This document shows, in pieces, positions 51,375 through 60,566 of a stretch of 64,000 nucleotides of DNA. The notes below the pieces were generated by a model. The model was not told where the DNA came from and searched no databases. It was given only the letters and a program-made list of their open reading frames with translations. The translations under genes were made by a program, and so were the position numbers. How positions within the stretch are numbered: the stretch's first letter is position 1; each line of letters starts with the position of its first letter. Source of the DNA: Parvibaculaceae bacterium PLY_AMNH_Bact1 (GTDB taxonomy: Bacteria > Pseudomonadota > Alphaproteobacteria > Parvibaculales > Parvibaculaceae); assembly GCA_032881465.1 (NCBI GenBank), contig CP126168.1, positions 1,054,001 through 1,118,000 of the forward strand. Direction: 5' to 3'.

Positions 51375-54020
51375 CTAGCCGAGCGATTTGCTCGCAATTT
51401 CATAAACATCCTGCGAAATCCCAGGGGCGTTAACCACCTTCTGCAGAGCATCGCGGATGAGTGACTGACGGTCTGGGTCAAACTGACGCCAGGACCGGAA
51501 GGCGCCGAGCATGCGCGCGGCAACTTGCGGGTTGATCTTATCGAGCTCCAGGACCTTGTCGCTGATATAGGCGTACCCAGCGCCATCTGCTGCATGAAAG
51601 CGCACCTGGTTGGCTGAGGCGAAGCTGCCGATTAAAGCGCGTACCTTGTTTGGATTGGACATCGAAAATGTCGCGTGACCGGTCAGCCGCTTGATATCAT
51701 TCAAGGCTTCCGGGCGGGTAGATGTCGCTTGCAGCGCAAACCATTTGTCGATGACGATGTGATCCTCGGCCCAGCGATCATGAAAAGCTTGGAGCGCGTC
51801 ATCGCGTTCCGGGCCGTCATGGTCCACCAGAAGGCCAAGGGCTGCGATCTGGTCAGTCATATTATTGGCTGTCCTGAACTGCTGCACAGCAAGGGCCCGT
51901 CCTTCGGGCGCAGACGCGGCCACGAGATAGGAGAGGCAAACATTGCGCAAGGTGCGGCGCCCCGCACTTTCTGCATCAGGCGAATAGGGACCACTCATCT
52001 CAAACCGGTCATACGCTGCTCTGAATTCATCCCATAACGTGTCCGCAAGGGAGGCTTTCAAGTTTTCCCGAGCTTCATGGATCGCATCCACATCAACATT
52101 GGTGGCGATCGTCTGTGCGAGCGTTTGTTCGGCAGGGAGCGTAATGATCTGCGCCACAAACTCTGGCTCAAGCTCAGCGTCGGCAAGAAGGTTTTTGATG
52201 ATGTCTGCAAAGGCATTGCCTTGGCGCTCTTTTTGCCCCTGCTGAAGGGCTTCAACATTGCCAACGAGAATGGCTGAGGCATATTTCTGCCCTGCCTCCC
52301 ATCTGTTGAACGGGTCTGTGTCATGCGCCATTAGGAACGTCCAGTCGCGCTCACTTTGATTGGCATTGAGTTTGACCGGTGCCGTGAACCCGCGGAGCAA
52401 GGAAGGTACCGGCTGCTCCGGCACGTTCTGGAAGCGGAAAATCTGTTCCCGTTTGTTAAGCGTGATGACCCGGGAAGTGCCGTTTGGCGCATCCTCTCCT
52501 TCAAGCTGCAGGTCGATTTCGCGACCTTTACTGTCTAGCAGACCGAGCGCAATGGGAATGGGCAGAGCTTCTTTCGTCGGTTGTCCCTGTGTCGGTGCAG
52601 TGACCTGGCTTGCATTGAGCGTGTAGGTCTTGGTAGCAGCGTCCCACTTGCCCGCTATCAGAACTTCAGGCGTGCCCGCTTGAGCATACCAGCGCTTGAA
52701 CGCAGTGAGGTCTTCGTCTCCGCCATCGGCGAGCGATGACAGGAAGTCTTCTACCGTTGCGGCCTCTCCATCATGACGCTCGAAATAGAGGTCCATACCC
52801 TTGCGGAACCGCTCGGCTCCCAAAAGCGTATGGATCATGCGGACAAGCTCTGCACCTTTTTCGTAGACCGTCGCCGTATAGAAATTATTGATCTCAATAT
52901 AGGTGTTGGGTCGCACAGGGTGGGCGAGTGGCCCCCCATCTTCTGGAAACTGATGCGTCCTGAGCAGGCGTACATCTGCGATCCGCTTCACAGGACGGGA
53001 CCGCTGGTCACCGGTGAACTCCTGATCGCGAAAGACAGTCAGCCCTTCTTTCAGACAGAGTTGGAACCAATCGCGGCAGGTAATGCGATTGCCGGTCCAA
53101 TTGTGGAAATATTCATGCGCGATGATGGATTCAATCGCAGCATAGTCCGCGTCCGTCGCCGTATCTGGTCGCGCCAACACATATTTGTCGTTGAAGACAT
53201 TGAGACCTTTGTTTTCCATGGCACCCATATTGAAGGCGCTGACGGCAACAATCATAAAGATGTCGAGATCATATTCCCGGCCAAAGACGTCTTCGTCCCA
53301 TTTCATGGAGCGCTTGAGCGCGTCCATCGCGTAGTCGCACCGGTCTTCATTGCCTGGTTCGACAAAGATCCGAAGTGTCACGTCGCGGCCCGATTGGGTA
53401 CGGAATGTGTCTTCCACCATGGCAAGGTCGCCTGCCACCAGAGCAAACAGATAGGCGGGTTTTTTGAACGGGTCATGCCATTCAGCATAGTGGCGCCCGT
53501 CTTCCGTCTCTCCTTGATCGACGCAATTGCCATTTGAGAGCAGAACCGGCGCAAGCTCTTTGGGGGAGACAATACGGGTGCGAAATTCGGCCATCACATC
53601 TGGACGGTCGAGATAATAGGTGATCCGGCGGAAGCCCTCTGCTTCACACTGGGTACAAAAAATGCCGTTCGATTGATAAAGGCCCGTAAGCGCCGTGTTG
53701 GACGCAGGCGAGCAGGTGGTCAGTGTCGACAGTGTGAAGCTGTCCGGCAGCTCTGCAATGGTCAACGACGTGTCATCGACCTGATACTGGTTTTCACCCA
53801 GTCGCTCATCATTCACTCGCACTTCCTTGAGTGTCAGATGCTCTCCGTCCAGGATCAGAGGGCCAATGCCATCCGCATCTGGGTTCCGCCGCATCTGAAG
53901 AACAGAGCGCACCTCTGTTTTCTCTGGGTCAAGGGAGACGTCCAAGGAAACACTGTCCACAAGAAAAGCTGGCGGACGATATTCTTTAAGGAGAACGGGA
54001 CGCGGTTCTTCCGTTTTCAT
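51375..54020 (-). CDS. pepN: Aminopeptidase N
   Basis: An 881-aa M1 aminopeptidase of the PepN branch. The exopeptidase motif GAMENKGLN lies near residue 260, the zinc site HEYFHNW with the distal Glu in CLKEGLTVFRDQEF at about 295-325, and the C-terminal half (ERAP-like helical domain) is intact. It trims N-terminal residues from peptides in the cytoplasm. The frame also starts at GTG 54026, two codons earlier; ATG 54020 is preferred. Confidence 0.96.
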   Translation of the reverse strand: MKTEEPRPVLLKEYRPPAFLVDSVSLDVSLDPEKTEVRSVLQMRRNPDADGIGPLILDGEHLTLKEVRVNDERLGENQYQVDDTSLTIAELPDSFTLSTLTTCSPASNTALTGLYQSNGIFCTQCEAEGFRRITYYLDRPDVMAEFRTRIVSPKELAPVLLSNGNCVDQGETEDGRHYAEWHDPFKKPAYLFALVAGDLAMVEDTFRTQSGRDVTLRIFVEPGNEDRCDYAMDALKRSMKWDEDVFGREYDLDIFMIVAVSAFNMGAMENKGLNVFNDKYVLARPDTATDADYAAIESIIAHEYFHNWTGNRITCRDWFQLCLKEGLTVFRDQEFTGDQRSRPVKRIADVRLLRTHQFPEDGGPLAHPVRPNTYIEINNFYTATVYEKGAELVRMIHTLLGAERFRKGMDLYFERHDGEAATVEDFLSSLADGGDEDLTAFKRWYAQAGTPEVLIAGKWDAATKTYTLNASQVTAPTQGQPTKEALPIPIALGLLDSKGREIDLQLEGEDAPNGTSRVITLNKREQIFRFQNVPEQPVPSLLRGFTAPVKLNANQSERDWTFLMAHDTDPFNRWEAGQKYASAILVGNVEALQQGQKERQGNAFADIIKNLLADAELEPEFVAQIITLPAEQTLAQTIATNVDVDAIHEARENLKASLADTLWDEFRAAYDRFEMSGPYSPDAESAGRRTLRNVCLSYLVAASAPEGRALAVQQFRTANNMTDQIAALGLLVDHDGPERDDALQAFHDRWAEDHIVIDKWFALQATSTRPEALNDIKRLTGHATFSMSNPNKVRALIGSFASANQVRFHAADGAGYAYISDKVLELDKINPQVAARMLGAFRSWRQFDPDRQSLIRDALQKVVNAPGISQDVYEIASKSLG

Positions 54021-54126
54021 GGGCACGACATTCTTTTGGGCAAGCGGGGGGCGCGAGCGAAGCGATTTGCAGATTGTGCCGAATGTATGCCTTTAAACTG
54101 CTGCCGCCAACAGTGAGGGCAGAATT

Positions 54127-57100
54127 TTAGAGTTTTCTTCTGAACCGGGCGAGCCCAGGGGTGTCTTCATCGTCGGCTCTACCTTTCACCCGCTCCAGAC
54201 CACGCTTAATGAGCACGCCAGCGTCGTCCATCAGCGTATAGGCAGCGGGGACGACCAAAAGCGTGAGGAAGGTGGAAGAGGCGAGACCACCGATCACCAG
54301 AAAGCCCATGGCATTGCGGAATTCCGCTCCCTGGCTGTCAGAGAAGGCAACGGGGATCATGCCGCAAATGGTGGAAAAGGCGGTCATCAGGACCGGACGC
54401 AGGCGCACCGGCCCAGCATTCAGCATGGCTTCGCGTGATGAGCCGGTCTCCTCTTTCAAATGGTTGGCATAGTCCACAAGCAGAATGCCGTTTTTCATCA
54501 CCAGCCCCATGAGCGCAAGCAATCCGATCTGGGCAAACATCGTGAGCTCAAGACCCGATAGCTTGAGTGCAATGAAAGCCCCCACGAAAGAGAGGGGGGC
54601 TGTGAGCATGATGATGACCGGCTGAACGAAGCTGTTGAACTGGCTCGCGAGGATCATATAGAGCGCCGCCAGTGCCACCATGAAGGCAAAGCCGATGGCC
54701 TGCTGGTTCTCCTTCATGCGCTTGGCTTCACCCTCCGCACTCCAGATATACCCGGCAGGAAGGTCAACTTGCGCGATGATCTCCTCAAGCTTGTCCGTTG
54801 CAGGGCCAAGAGACACACCTTCCGGTGTATTGGCCATGATCATAATGCTGCGCGACCGGTTTTGCCGCGTGATCTGGGCCGGACCTGCATCAATGTCGAA
54901 CTGGGCGAGGTTAGCAATATCGATCAAGCGCCCATCGGCTGCACGGATCTGAATCATTTCCAGCTTAGTGACATCATTGCGCTGATTTTCTTCAAGCCGC
55001 ACCCGCACATCATAGCGTGAGCCAAACTCCTCATAAGTTGTGACGTCCGTGCCGCCCACAAGCGCGCGAACCGACTCCGCAAGCGTGCGCATGCTGACGC
55101 CAAGGTCGGCTGCTCGGCGGCGGTCAATAGCAACTTGAACTTCCGGTTTGCCAGCCTCAAAACTTGATTGAACATCCGCGAACATGCCACTCGCCCGCAT
55201 GCGCGCAAGGATCGCGTCTGTGCGTTGCTGGAGGACGCCAAGATCAGCCCCGCTAATGGCGTAGTTGATGCCAAAGTTGGAACTGCCGCCGCCGGAAATC
55301 CAGGGGACTTCCGTCACCGACACTTTTTGTGCCTCCGGTGCTGAAGTCTTCATCTCAGCGCGGACTGCATCCATCAGCGTGACAATGCCCACATCACGAT
55401 CGGCTTTAGGCGTGACAGCGATATAGAATTCCGCCTCGTTGACACGCTCTTGCGCGTCGGCCCCGATTGTATAGAAAACCGTGGTGACGTGATCGAGACC
55501 GCTCAGGCGCTGCGCCACACGGCTTGCAATGGTACGCATCTGATCGATGCCGGTACCAAAGGGCAGGTCAACATTTGCCAGGAACTCAGATCGGTCAGAG
55601 CTACTGTCAAAGGCGATGGGGAGGGTGCGAGCGACCATGACGCCGAGGATAACGGTGCCAACAGCGCCCAGCATCACGATCCAGCGATAGGAGAGGGCGA
55701 GGCCGAGCAGGCTTCGGTAGGTCTGCTCCAGCTTCACATAGCCATCGTCAAAGAAACGCGCGACCCGGCCCATATTTTCGCGCTTGTCGGCTGCCTCGGA
55801 GAGGAGCCGCGAGCAAAGCATTGGTGTGAGCGTGATGGACGTAAGTAGTGACACGAGCACCGAGAAGGTAATCGCCATGCCGTACTGGAAGAAAAAGCGG
55901 CCCACCATGCCTTCCATAAAGGCGATGGGCACGAAGACGGCGCAAACCGACGCTGTTCCCGCAAAGACGGCTAGGCCCACCTGCTTCACGCCGAGGGAGG
56001 CCGCTTCCATAGGTGGATGGCCTTCGTCGAGCTTCCGGTAAATGCTTTCCAACACTACGATGGCATCATCAACCAACAGGCCAACAGAAATGGAAAGCGC
56101 CATCAGCGTCATCATATTGATGGTGAAGTCCATTACATAGAAGGCAAAGAAACTCGAGATCAGCGCCGTCGGCATCGCCATGGCCACAATGAGTGTGGCC
56201 CGGAAGCTGAGCAGGAAAGCGAGCGTCACGATAATAACGAGGATCACGCCGAGGATGATGTCGTCAAACACATCATTGGCGGCGGCTTCGATGAATTTGG
56301 ATGTATCACGAGCCGATACAATCCTAACGCCGGGAGGGGCGAGCGCCCGAATGCCATCAAGCTCCGTGCGGATGGCTTGTGCGACTTCAACCGTGTTCCG
56401 ACCGGATTGACGACGGACTTCCAGTGAGATGCCGGGCTTGCCATCGAGCTCCGCATAGGAACGGCGGTCTTCCATCCCATCTTCAACACGGGCAACATCA
56501 CGAATGCGCGTGGGCAGGCCGTCGTCTCTGAAGTTGATGACAATGTCGCCGAACTCGGCAACGGATGTGACCTCACCCATGGTCTTCACAGAGAATTCGG
56601 ATTGCAGACCTGCCGTTTCCAGCCTGCCTCCAGGGATCTCCGCATGTTCACGGCGGAGCGCACTGATCACATCATCTGCCGTCACCGCATAGGAGCGAAG
56701 CTTCACTGCATCGAGCCAAACGCGAACTTCTCTATCGCGGCCACCGACAACGCGGATGGAGCCCACGCCTGAGATACGTTGCAGATGTTCTTTCACCGTT
56801 TTGTCAGCAAAACGGGTGAGGTCACGGATCGGCATGTCACCGGCAATCATGATCGACATAATGGGCTGCGAGTCCGGATCGATCTTTTGAACGATGGACT
56901 GTTCTGCATCGTTCGGCATTTCACCCTGGGCAAGCGCAACCTTGTCGCGGGCGTCTTGCGCTTTCGCGTCGGCATCTTCATCCAATTCAAACTGGATAAC
57001 GACGGAGCTGCGGCCTTCGGAGCTGGTGGATGAGAGTGTCTCAATGCCCGAGATCGTATTGACCTGTTCTTCAATCGCGTCGCTAAGCTCACTTTCGACT

Positions 57101-57273
57101 GTTTGTGGCGAAGCGCCCTCTAGGCGCGTCTCAACGGAGACGACGGGAAACTCCACCTTGGGGAAAAGATCGACACCCAGCCGATCAAGAGAAATCCACC
57201 CAAGTGCAACGAGCGCGCCGATCAGCATCACAGCAAAGACTGGGCGTTTAATGGAAACGTCGGAAATCCACAT
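54127..57273 (-). CDS. RND family efflux permease, AcrB/MdtB type
   Basis: A 1048-aa RND transporter, normal length. The N-terminus WISDVSIKRPVFAVMLIGALVALGWISLDRLGVDLFPKVEFP is characteristic, and LSISVGLLVDDAIVVLE near residue 400 carries the proton-relay Asp pair in TM4. There are twelve membrane helices and two large periplasmic loops. ATG 57273 lies just after the adaptor gene stop. It expels drugs, metals or solvents with the adaptor encoded upstream; the outer-membrane channel gene is not here. Confidence 0.94.
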   Translation of the reverse strand: MWISDVSIKRPVFAVMLIGALVALGWISLDRLGVDLFPKVEFPVVSVETRLEGASPQTVESELSDAIEEQVNTISGIETLSSTSSEGRSSVVIQFELDEDADAKAQDARDKVALAQGEMPNDAEQSIVQKIDPDSQPIMSIMIAGDMPIRDLTRFADKTVKEHLQRISGVGSIRVVGGRDREVRVWLDAVKLRSYAVTADDVISALRREHAEIPGGRLETAGLQSEFSVKTMGEVTSVAEFGDIVINFRDDGLPTRIRDVARVEDGMEDRRSYAELDGKPGISLEVRRQSGRNTVEVAQAIRTELDGIRALAPPGVRIVSARDTSKFIEAAANDVFDDIILGVILVIIVTLAFLLSFRATLIVAMAMPTALISSFFAFYVMDFTINMMTLMALSISVGLLVDDAIVVLESIYRKLDEGHPPMEAASLGVKQVGLAVFAGTASVCAVFVPIAFMEGMVGRFFFQYGMAITFSVLVSLLTSITLTPMLCSRLLSEAADKRENMGRVARFFDDGYVKLEQTYRSLLGLALSYRWIVMLGAVGTVILGVMVARTLPIAFDSSSDRSEFLANVDLPFGTGIDQMRTIASRVAQRLSGLDHVTTVFYTIGADAQERVNEAEFYIAVTPKADRDVGIVTLMDAVRAEMKTSAPEAQKVSVTEVPWISGGGSSNFGINYAISGADLGVLQQRTDAILARMRASGMFADVQSSFEAGKPEVQVAIDRRRAADLGVSMRTLAESVRALVGGTDVTTYEEFGSRYDVRVRLEENQRNDVTKLEMIQIRAADGRLIDIANLAQFDIDAGPAQITRQNRSRSIMIMANTPEGVSLGPATDKLEEIIAQVDLPAGYIWSAEGEAKRMKENQQAIGFAFMVALAALYMILASQFNSFVQPVIIMLTAPLSFVGAFIALKLSGLELTMFAQIGLLALMGLVMKNGILLVDYANHLKEETGSSREAMLNAGPVRLRPVLMTAFSTICGMIPVAFSDSQGAEFRNAMGFLVIGGLASSTFLTLLVVPAAYTLMDDAGVLIKRGLERVKGRADDEDTPGLARFRRKL

Positions 57274-57277
57274 GGGA

Positions 57278-58498
57278 CTATTGCCCCCCGGTGGTGGAGA
57301 GAGAGGGGGCAAGCGCTGCTGAAGGAGGACCATCTGTGGTTGAGTTTTCAATCCGAACCGGCATGCCTTCAACGAGCGAGCTGACCGTAGGACCTATAAG
57401 AACTTCTGCGCCCGCTGTGAGCCCTTCCAGAACCTCAACGCGTTCCGCATCAATCTGTGAGACCCGAACTGGCATCTGTTTGGCGCGTCCGGCAGCATCT
57501 TCGATGAAGACGTAGTGATTGCCCTCAATTCCAAGAACGGCCTTGCGGTTCAGCGTTAGTGCTTCGCGCGGTGGTGGAAAAAACTCCGCGCGGGTGAACA
57601 TGCCCGGTTTGATGAGATAGTCGGGGTTGCGCAATCCCACACGGACTTCCGCAGACCGCGTAGTGTGGTCGACGCGGTCGTTGAAGATATGTATCTCGCT
57701 GTCATAGACCGCGTTGATCCCATCCACATAGACACGCGCTTTAGTGCCGAGGCCAATTTGGCCGACATGGACTTCGGGCACATTGATGATGGCACCGACT
57801 ATGTCGATCTTGAGGACTTGAACCACACCTGACGGTCCGCCCATGCTCCCGCCGCCTCCACGGGTAGACATGAACTTACCTTCATAAATGTCCTGGGAGG
57901 TGACCACCCCATCAAACGGTGCTGTGACGGTCGCATCTTTGAGAGCCTGCTTCGCCGCATCGAGGCGTGCTCGGGCAACACTGAGACGTGCGGAAGCGAT
58001 GTCCGCTTTTGTCTGCACATTATCGAGCTGGCCAACGGAGGCAACACCCTTGCCGTGCAGCTCTTTGATGCGATCAAGTTCGCGGCGCGAGTTGCGGGAT
58101 TCTGCTTCAGCAAGACGGTGTTGAGCTTCCAGCTCCTGCACCCGAAGGCGGAATTCAACGTCCCGCGTTTTAAAAAGCGGGTCTCCTTCTGCGACCCGGT
58201 CGCCGACACGCACAAACACTTCTTCGATAATTCCGTCGACAAGAGGCCCGACGTCGGTCGTTTTCTGAGCAGCGATGGTTCCCGTACCTGTGATGGGTTT
58301 GACCAGTTCTTCGCGCTGAACCTGCGTCGAGAAAACGCTGACGGCTGCGATCGGAGCCGCCTCGACGTCGGACTGAGCCGCTTCATCTTCACCACATGCC
58401 GCAAGGGAAAAAGCCACTCCTGCGATTAGTGCTGCCTGCACCGCTGATTTCATCCGTACACGAAAGGAAAGTGAACGCTTTTGGGGGATAGAGAACAT
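57278..58498 (-). CDS. RND efflux periplasmic adaptor (membrane fusion protein)
   Basis: A 406-aa adaptor. Its N-terminus has a lipoprotein-like signal (IAGVAFSLAAC, Cys34). The barrel-sandwich half motif VGDRVAEGDPLF, a hairpin (QELEAQHRLAEAESRNSRRELDRIKELHGKGVASVGQLD), VTAPFDGVV and YLIKPGMFTRAEF are clear. ATG 58498 is taken; ATG 58453 would leave a short signal. It ends four bases from the permease start, so they form one operon, divergent from the MarR gene. Confidence 0.9.
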   Translation of the reverse strand: MFSIPQKRSLSFRVRMKSAVQAALIAGVAFSLAACGEDEAAQSDVEAAPIAAVSVFSTQVQREELVKPITGTGTIAAQKTTDVGPLVDGIIEEVFVRVGDRVAEGDPLFKTRDVEFRLRVQELEAQHRLAEAESRNSRRELDRIKELHGKGVASVGQLDNVQTKADIASARLSVARARLDAAKQALKDATVTAPFDGVVTSQDIYEGKFMSTRGGGGSMGGPSGVVQVLKIDIVGAIINVPEVHVGQIGLGTKARVYVDGINAVYDSEIHIFNDRVDHTTRSAEVRVGLRNPDYLIKPGMFTRAEFFPPPREALTLNRKAVLGIEGNHYVFIEDAAGRAKQMPVRVSQIDAERVEVLEGLTAGAEVLIGPTVSSLVEGMPVRIENSTTDGPPSAALAPSLSTTGGQ

Positions 58499-58558
58499 TG
58501 GCGGCACCTTTGATCTCGGTCTTGTGAAACCGGATGTTGAATTTTTGTTGCTCTAATT

Positions 58559-58582
58559 ATAGTAACTATGGATATTATATCC
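58559..58582. promoter_or_regulatory. Tandem palindromes in the RND/MarR divergent region
   Basis: ATAGT-A-ACTAT (58559-58569) is a perfect 5+5 palindrome and GGATAT-T-ATATCC (58570-58582) a perfect 6+6 palindrome, adjoining without a gap. They lie 61-84 bp from the adaptor start and 74-97 bp from the MarR start in an AT-rich stretch. MarR proteins bind such palindromes and usually autorepress together with the pump. Confidence 0.5.
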
Positions 58583-58655
58583 AGCGTTCCTTTTTTTGAT
58601 TTCTGGGAGCGTGTTTGAGGATAAGCGAGCCAAACGAGGCGGGGATAATTTCCGA

Positions 58656-59168
58656 ATGCCAAAGGCAGAAAACGGCGACGATTTTGAGTTTGAGCGCACA
58701 TTTGCCTGGGCTATGCATGATGTGCAGCGCCTGATCCGGCGGAACTGGGCCCGGACCTTCAAAGCTTCTGGCTCAGACCTTTCCGAGCCACAGGCCCGTG
58801 TTTTGGCCAATCTTGAGCGCCAGGAAGGTGGCCTGACACAGACTCAACTGGCCAACGAGTTAGAGATGGAAAAGGCGCCGCTTGGACGCTTGCTCGACCG
58901 GATGGAGGAGAGCGGATACGTCACCCGGCAGCAGGACCCGGAAGATCGCCGTGCGCGTCGGGTGTTCATTAATGACCAGGGCATGGCGGCAATGCCGGGC
59001 ATGCGCGACGCCGCTAGGACCGTGTTCGCCGTTGCCCTGAAAGACGTGCCGGGCAAAAAAATCGACACCATGTTGGACGTTCTGGCGACCATTAAAACGA
59101 ATCTGAGTTCTCTCGATTTGGACGAGATGGCCGCTGAGCGGCAGCAGGGATCCAATGCCGCTGAATAG
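58656..59168 (+). CDS. MarR family transcriptional regulator
   Basis: A 170-aa MarR-type repressor. The winged helix carries QARVLANLERQEGGLTQTQLANELEMEKAPLGRLLDRMEESGYVTRQQDPEDRRARRVFI. It is preceded by a dimerisation helix. It is divergent from the RND pump and most likely represses the pump and itself until an inducer binds. ATG 58656 is favoured over TTG 58596. Confidence 0.92.
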   Translation: MPKAENGDDFEFERTFAWAMHDVQRLIRRNWARTFKASGSDLSEPQARVLANLERQEGGLTQTQLANELEMEKAPLGRLLDRMEESGYVTRQQDPEDRRARRVFINDQGMAAMPGMRDAARTVFAVALKDVPGKKIDTMLDVLATIKTNLSSLDLDEMAAERQQGSNAAE

Positions 59169-59306
59169 GGCTTCCTGCTTGACCCTGCGTCAAAGCTGAT
59201 CCGTATTTCCCGGTTCCCCTACGCGAATTGGCTAAACCCAAAAAACCTTTGATTTCTGGGCGTTTGGAGCAAGAATACGCGCCGACTTGACTATTGCTAA
59301 TCGCGG

Positions 59307-59348
59307 GGCCAGCCCTAGTTTCTCGAGCAGAGAACAAGAGCCCTGGCC
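59307..59348 (+). other. Possible structured leader before the acyl-CoA dehydrogenase operon
   Basis: GGCCAG (59307-59312) pairs with CTGGCC (59343-59348), enclosing a second hairpin G-TTCTC/GAGAAC with loop GAGCA (59318-59335). It ends about 50 bp before the first dehydrogenase ATG. It might be a leader structure, but it has not been tested against chance. Confidence 0.25.
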
Positions 59349-59399
59349 GCTCATAAAACGGTTGGGCAAAGCACCCGATCGGGACACTTGGGAGACGAT

Positions 59400-60524
59400 A
59401 TGAATTTCGATTTTTCTGACGACCAGAAGCTCTTGAAAGAGTCGGTCAAGAAAATGCTTGGCGACAAATGTGATTTAGGCCGCGTACGTAAGGTCCTGGA
59501 CGGCGATGAGCCTTTCGCGAAAGACGTTTGGGATGGCCTTGTGGAGATGGGGGTCACCGGGACTGCAATCCCGGAAGAATATGGAGGGCTCGGTCTCGGC
59601 GCACTGGAACTTTGCGTTGTGGCTGAAGAACTTGGCCGCTCGGCAGCGCCTGTTCCCTTCTCAAGCTCCGTCTACCTTGCAACCGAAGCCCTTCTTGTCG
59701 CCGGGACGGAAGAACAGAAACAGGCCTGGTTGCCAAAGCTCGCGGCAGGCGAAGTCATTGGCACGTTTGCTATGGCTGAAGGCTTTACGGCCGCAAGCCC
59801 ACGCACAGTTGAGGTGTCCTTCAGTGGTGGCAAATTGAACGGGACCAAGGTTGCTGTTCCCGACGGCGATATTGCTGACGTCGCAGTCGTGCTGGCAAAC
59901 ACAGGTGGTTCCGGCGACCGCGCGCTTTCACTCGTTGTTGTCGACCTGAAAGCAAGCGGCGTTTCCATCGAGACGGTGAAAACCATCGACCCGACACGTT
60001 CGCATGCCAACATCACTTTCAAGGATGCGCCAGCAGAACTGATGGGAACGGAAGGCGAAGGCTGGGCAAACACCAGCACTGTCTTCGACTCAGCTGCGGT
60101 GCTGATGGCGTTTGAACAGATTGGTGGCGCCGAGGCCGCCATGTGGATGGCCAGGGACTACGCACTGGAGCGCTATGCTTTCGGACGTCTGATTGGGTCT
60201 TATCAGGCCATCAAGCACAAGATCGCTGACATGTATGTGAAGCTCGAACTGGCACGCTCCAACTGCTATTTCGGCGCCATGATGCTGAACGACAAGGGCG
60301 CGGAATTGCCGGAAGCAGCTGCCGCGGCGCGTATCTCAGCGACCGAAGCCTATCGCTACGCTGCACAGGAGAACATCCAGGTGCATGGTGGCATTGGCTA
60401 CACATGGGAAGCTGACACCCAATTCTATTTCCGTCGCTCAAAGCTTTTGGCTTTGGCGCTTGGCAGTGCCCTTGAGTGGAAAGACAAGCTGGTCGCGCGT
60501 CTGGAAACCCGCAACGCCGCCTGA
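59400..60524 (+). CDS. Acyl-CoA dehydrogenase, smaller subunit of a second pair
   Basis: A 374-aa acyl-CoA dehydrogenase-like protein. DDQKLLKESVKKML, LVEMGVTGTAIPEEYGGLGLG, then ALERYAFGRLIGSYQAIKHKIADMYV and QVHGGIGYTWEADTQFYFRRSK show the dehydrogenase fold, but the FAD-domain TGxxPxxGS signature is weak (FAMAEGFTAASP). It is the smaller member of a pair with the gene 42 bp downstream. ATG 59400 follows GGAG. Confidence 0.9.
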   Translation: MNFDFSDDQKLLKESVKKMLGDKCDLGRVRKVLDGDEPFAKDVWDGLVEMGVTGTAIPEEYGGLGLGALELCVVAEELGRSAAPVPFSSSVYLATEALLVAGTEEQKQAWLPKLAAGEVIGTFAMAEGFTAASPRTVEVSFSGGKLNGTKVAVPDGDIADVAVVLANTGGSGDRALSLVVVDLKASGVSIETVKTIDPTRSHANITFKDAPAELMGTEGEGWANTSTVFDSAAVLMAFEQIGGAEAAMWMARDYALERYAFGRLIGSYQAIKHKIADMYVKLELARSNCYFGAMMLNDKGAELPEAAAAARISATEAYRYAAQENIQVHGGIGYTWEADTQFYFRRSKLLALALGSALEWKDKLVARLETRNAA

Positions 60525-60566
60525 ACCTTTTCCGATTTATTGAATTCACTCTGATGGAGACGATCC

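Noticed and set aside
52773-53537. A 254-codon open frame on the plus strand
   Set aside because: Antisense to pepN around its zinc site; the minus frame carries the real motifs.
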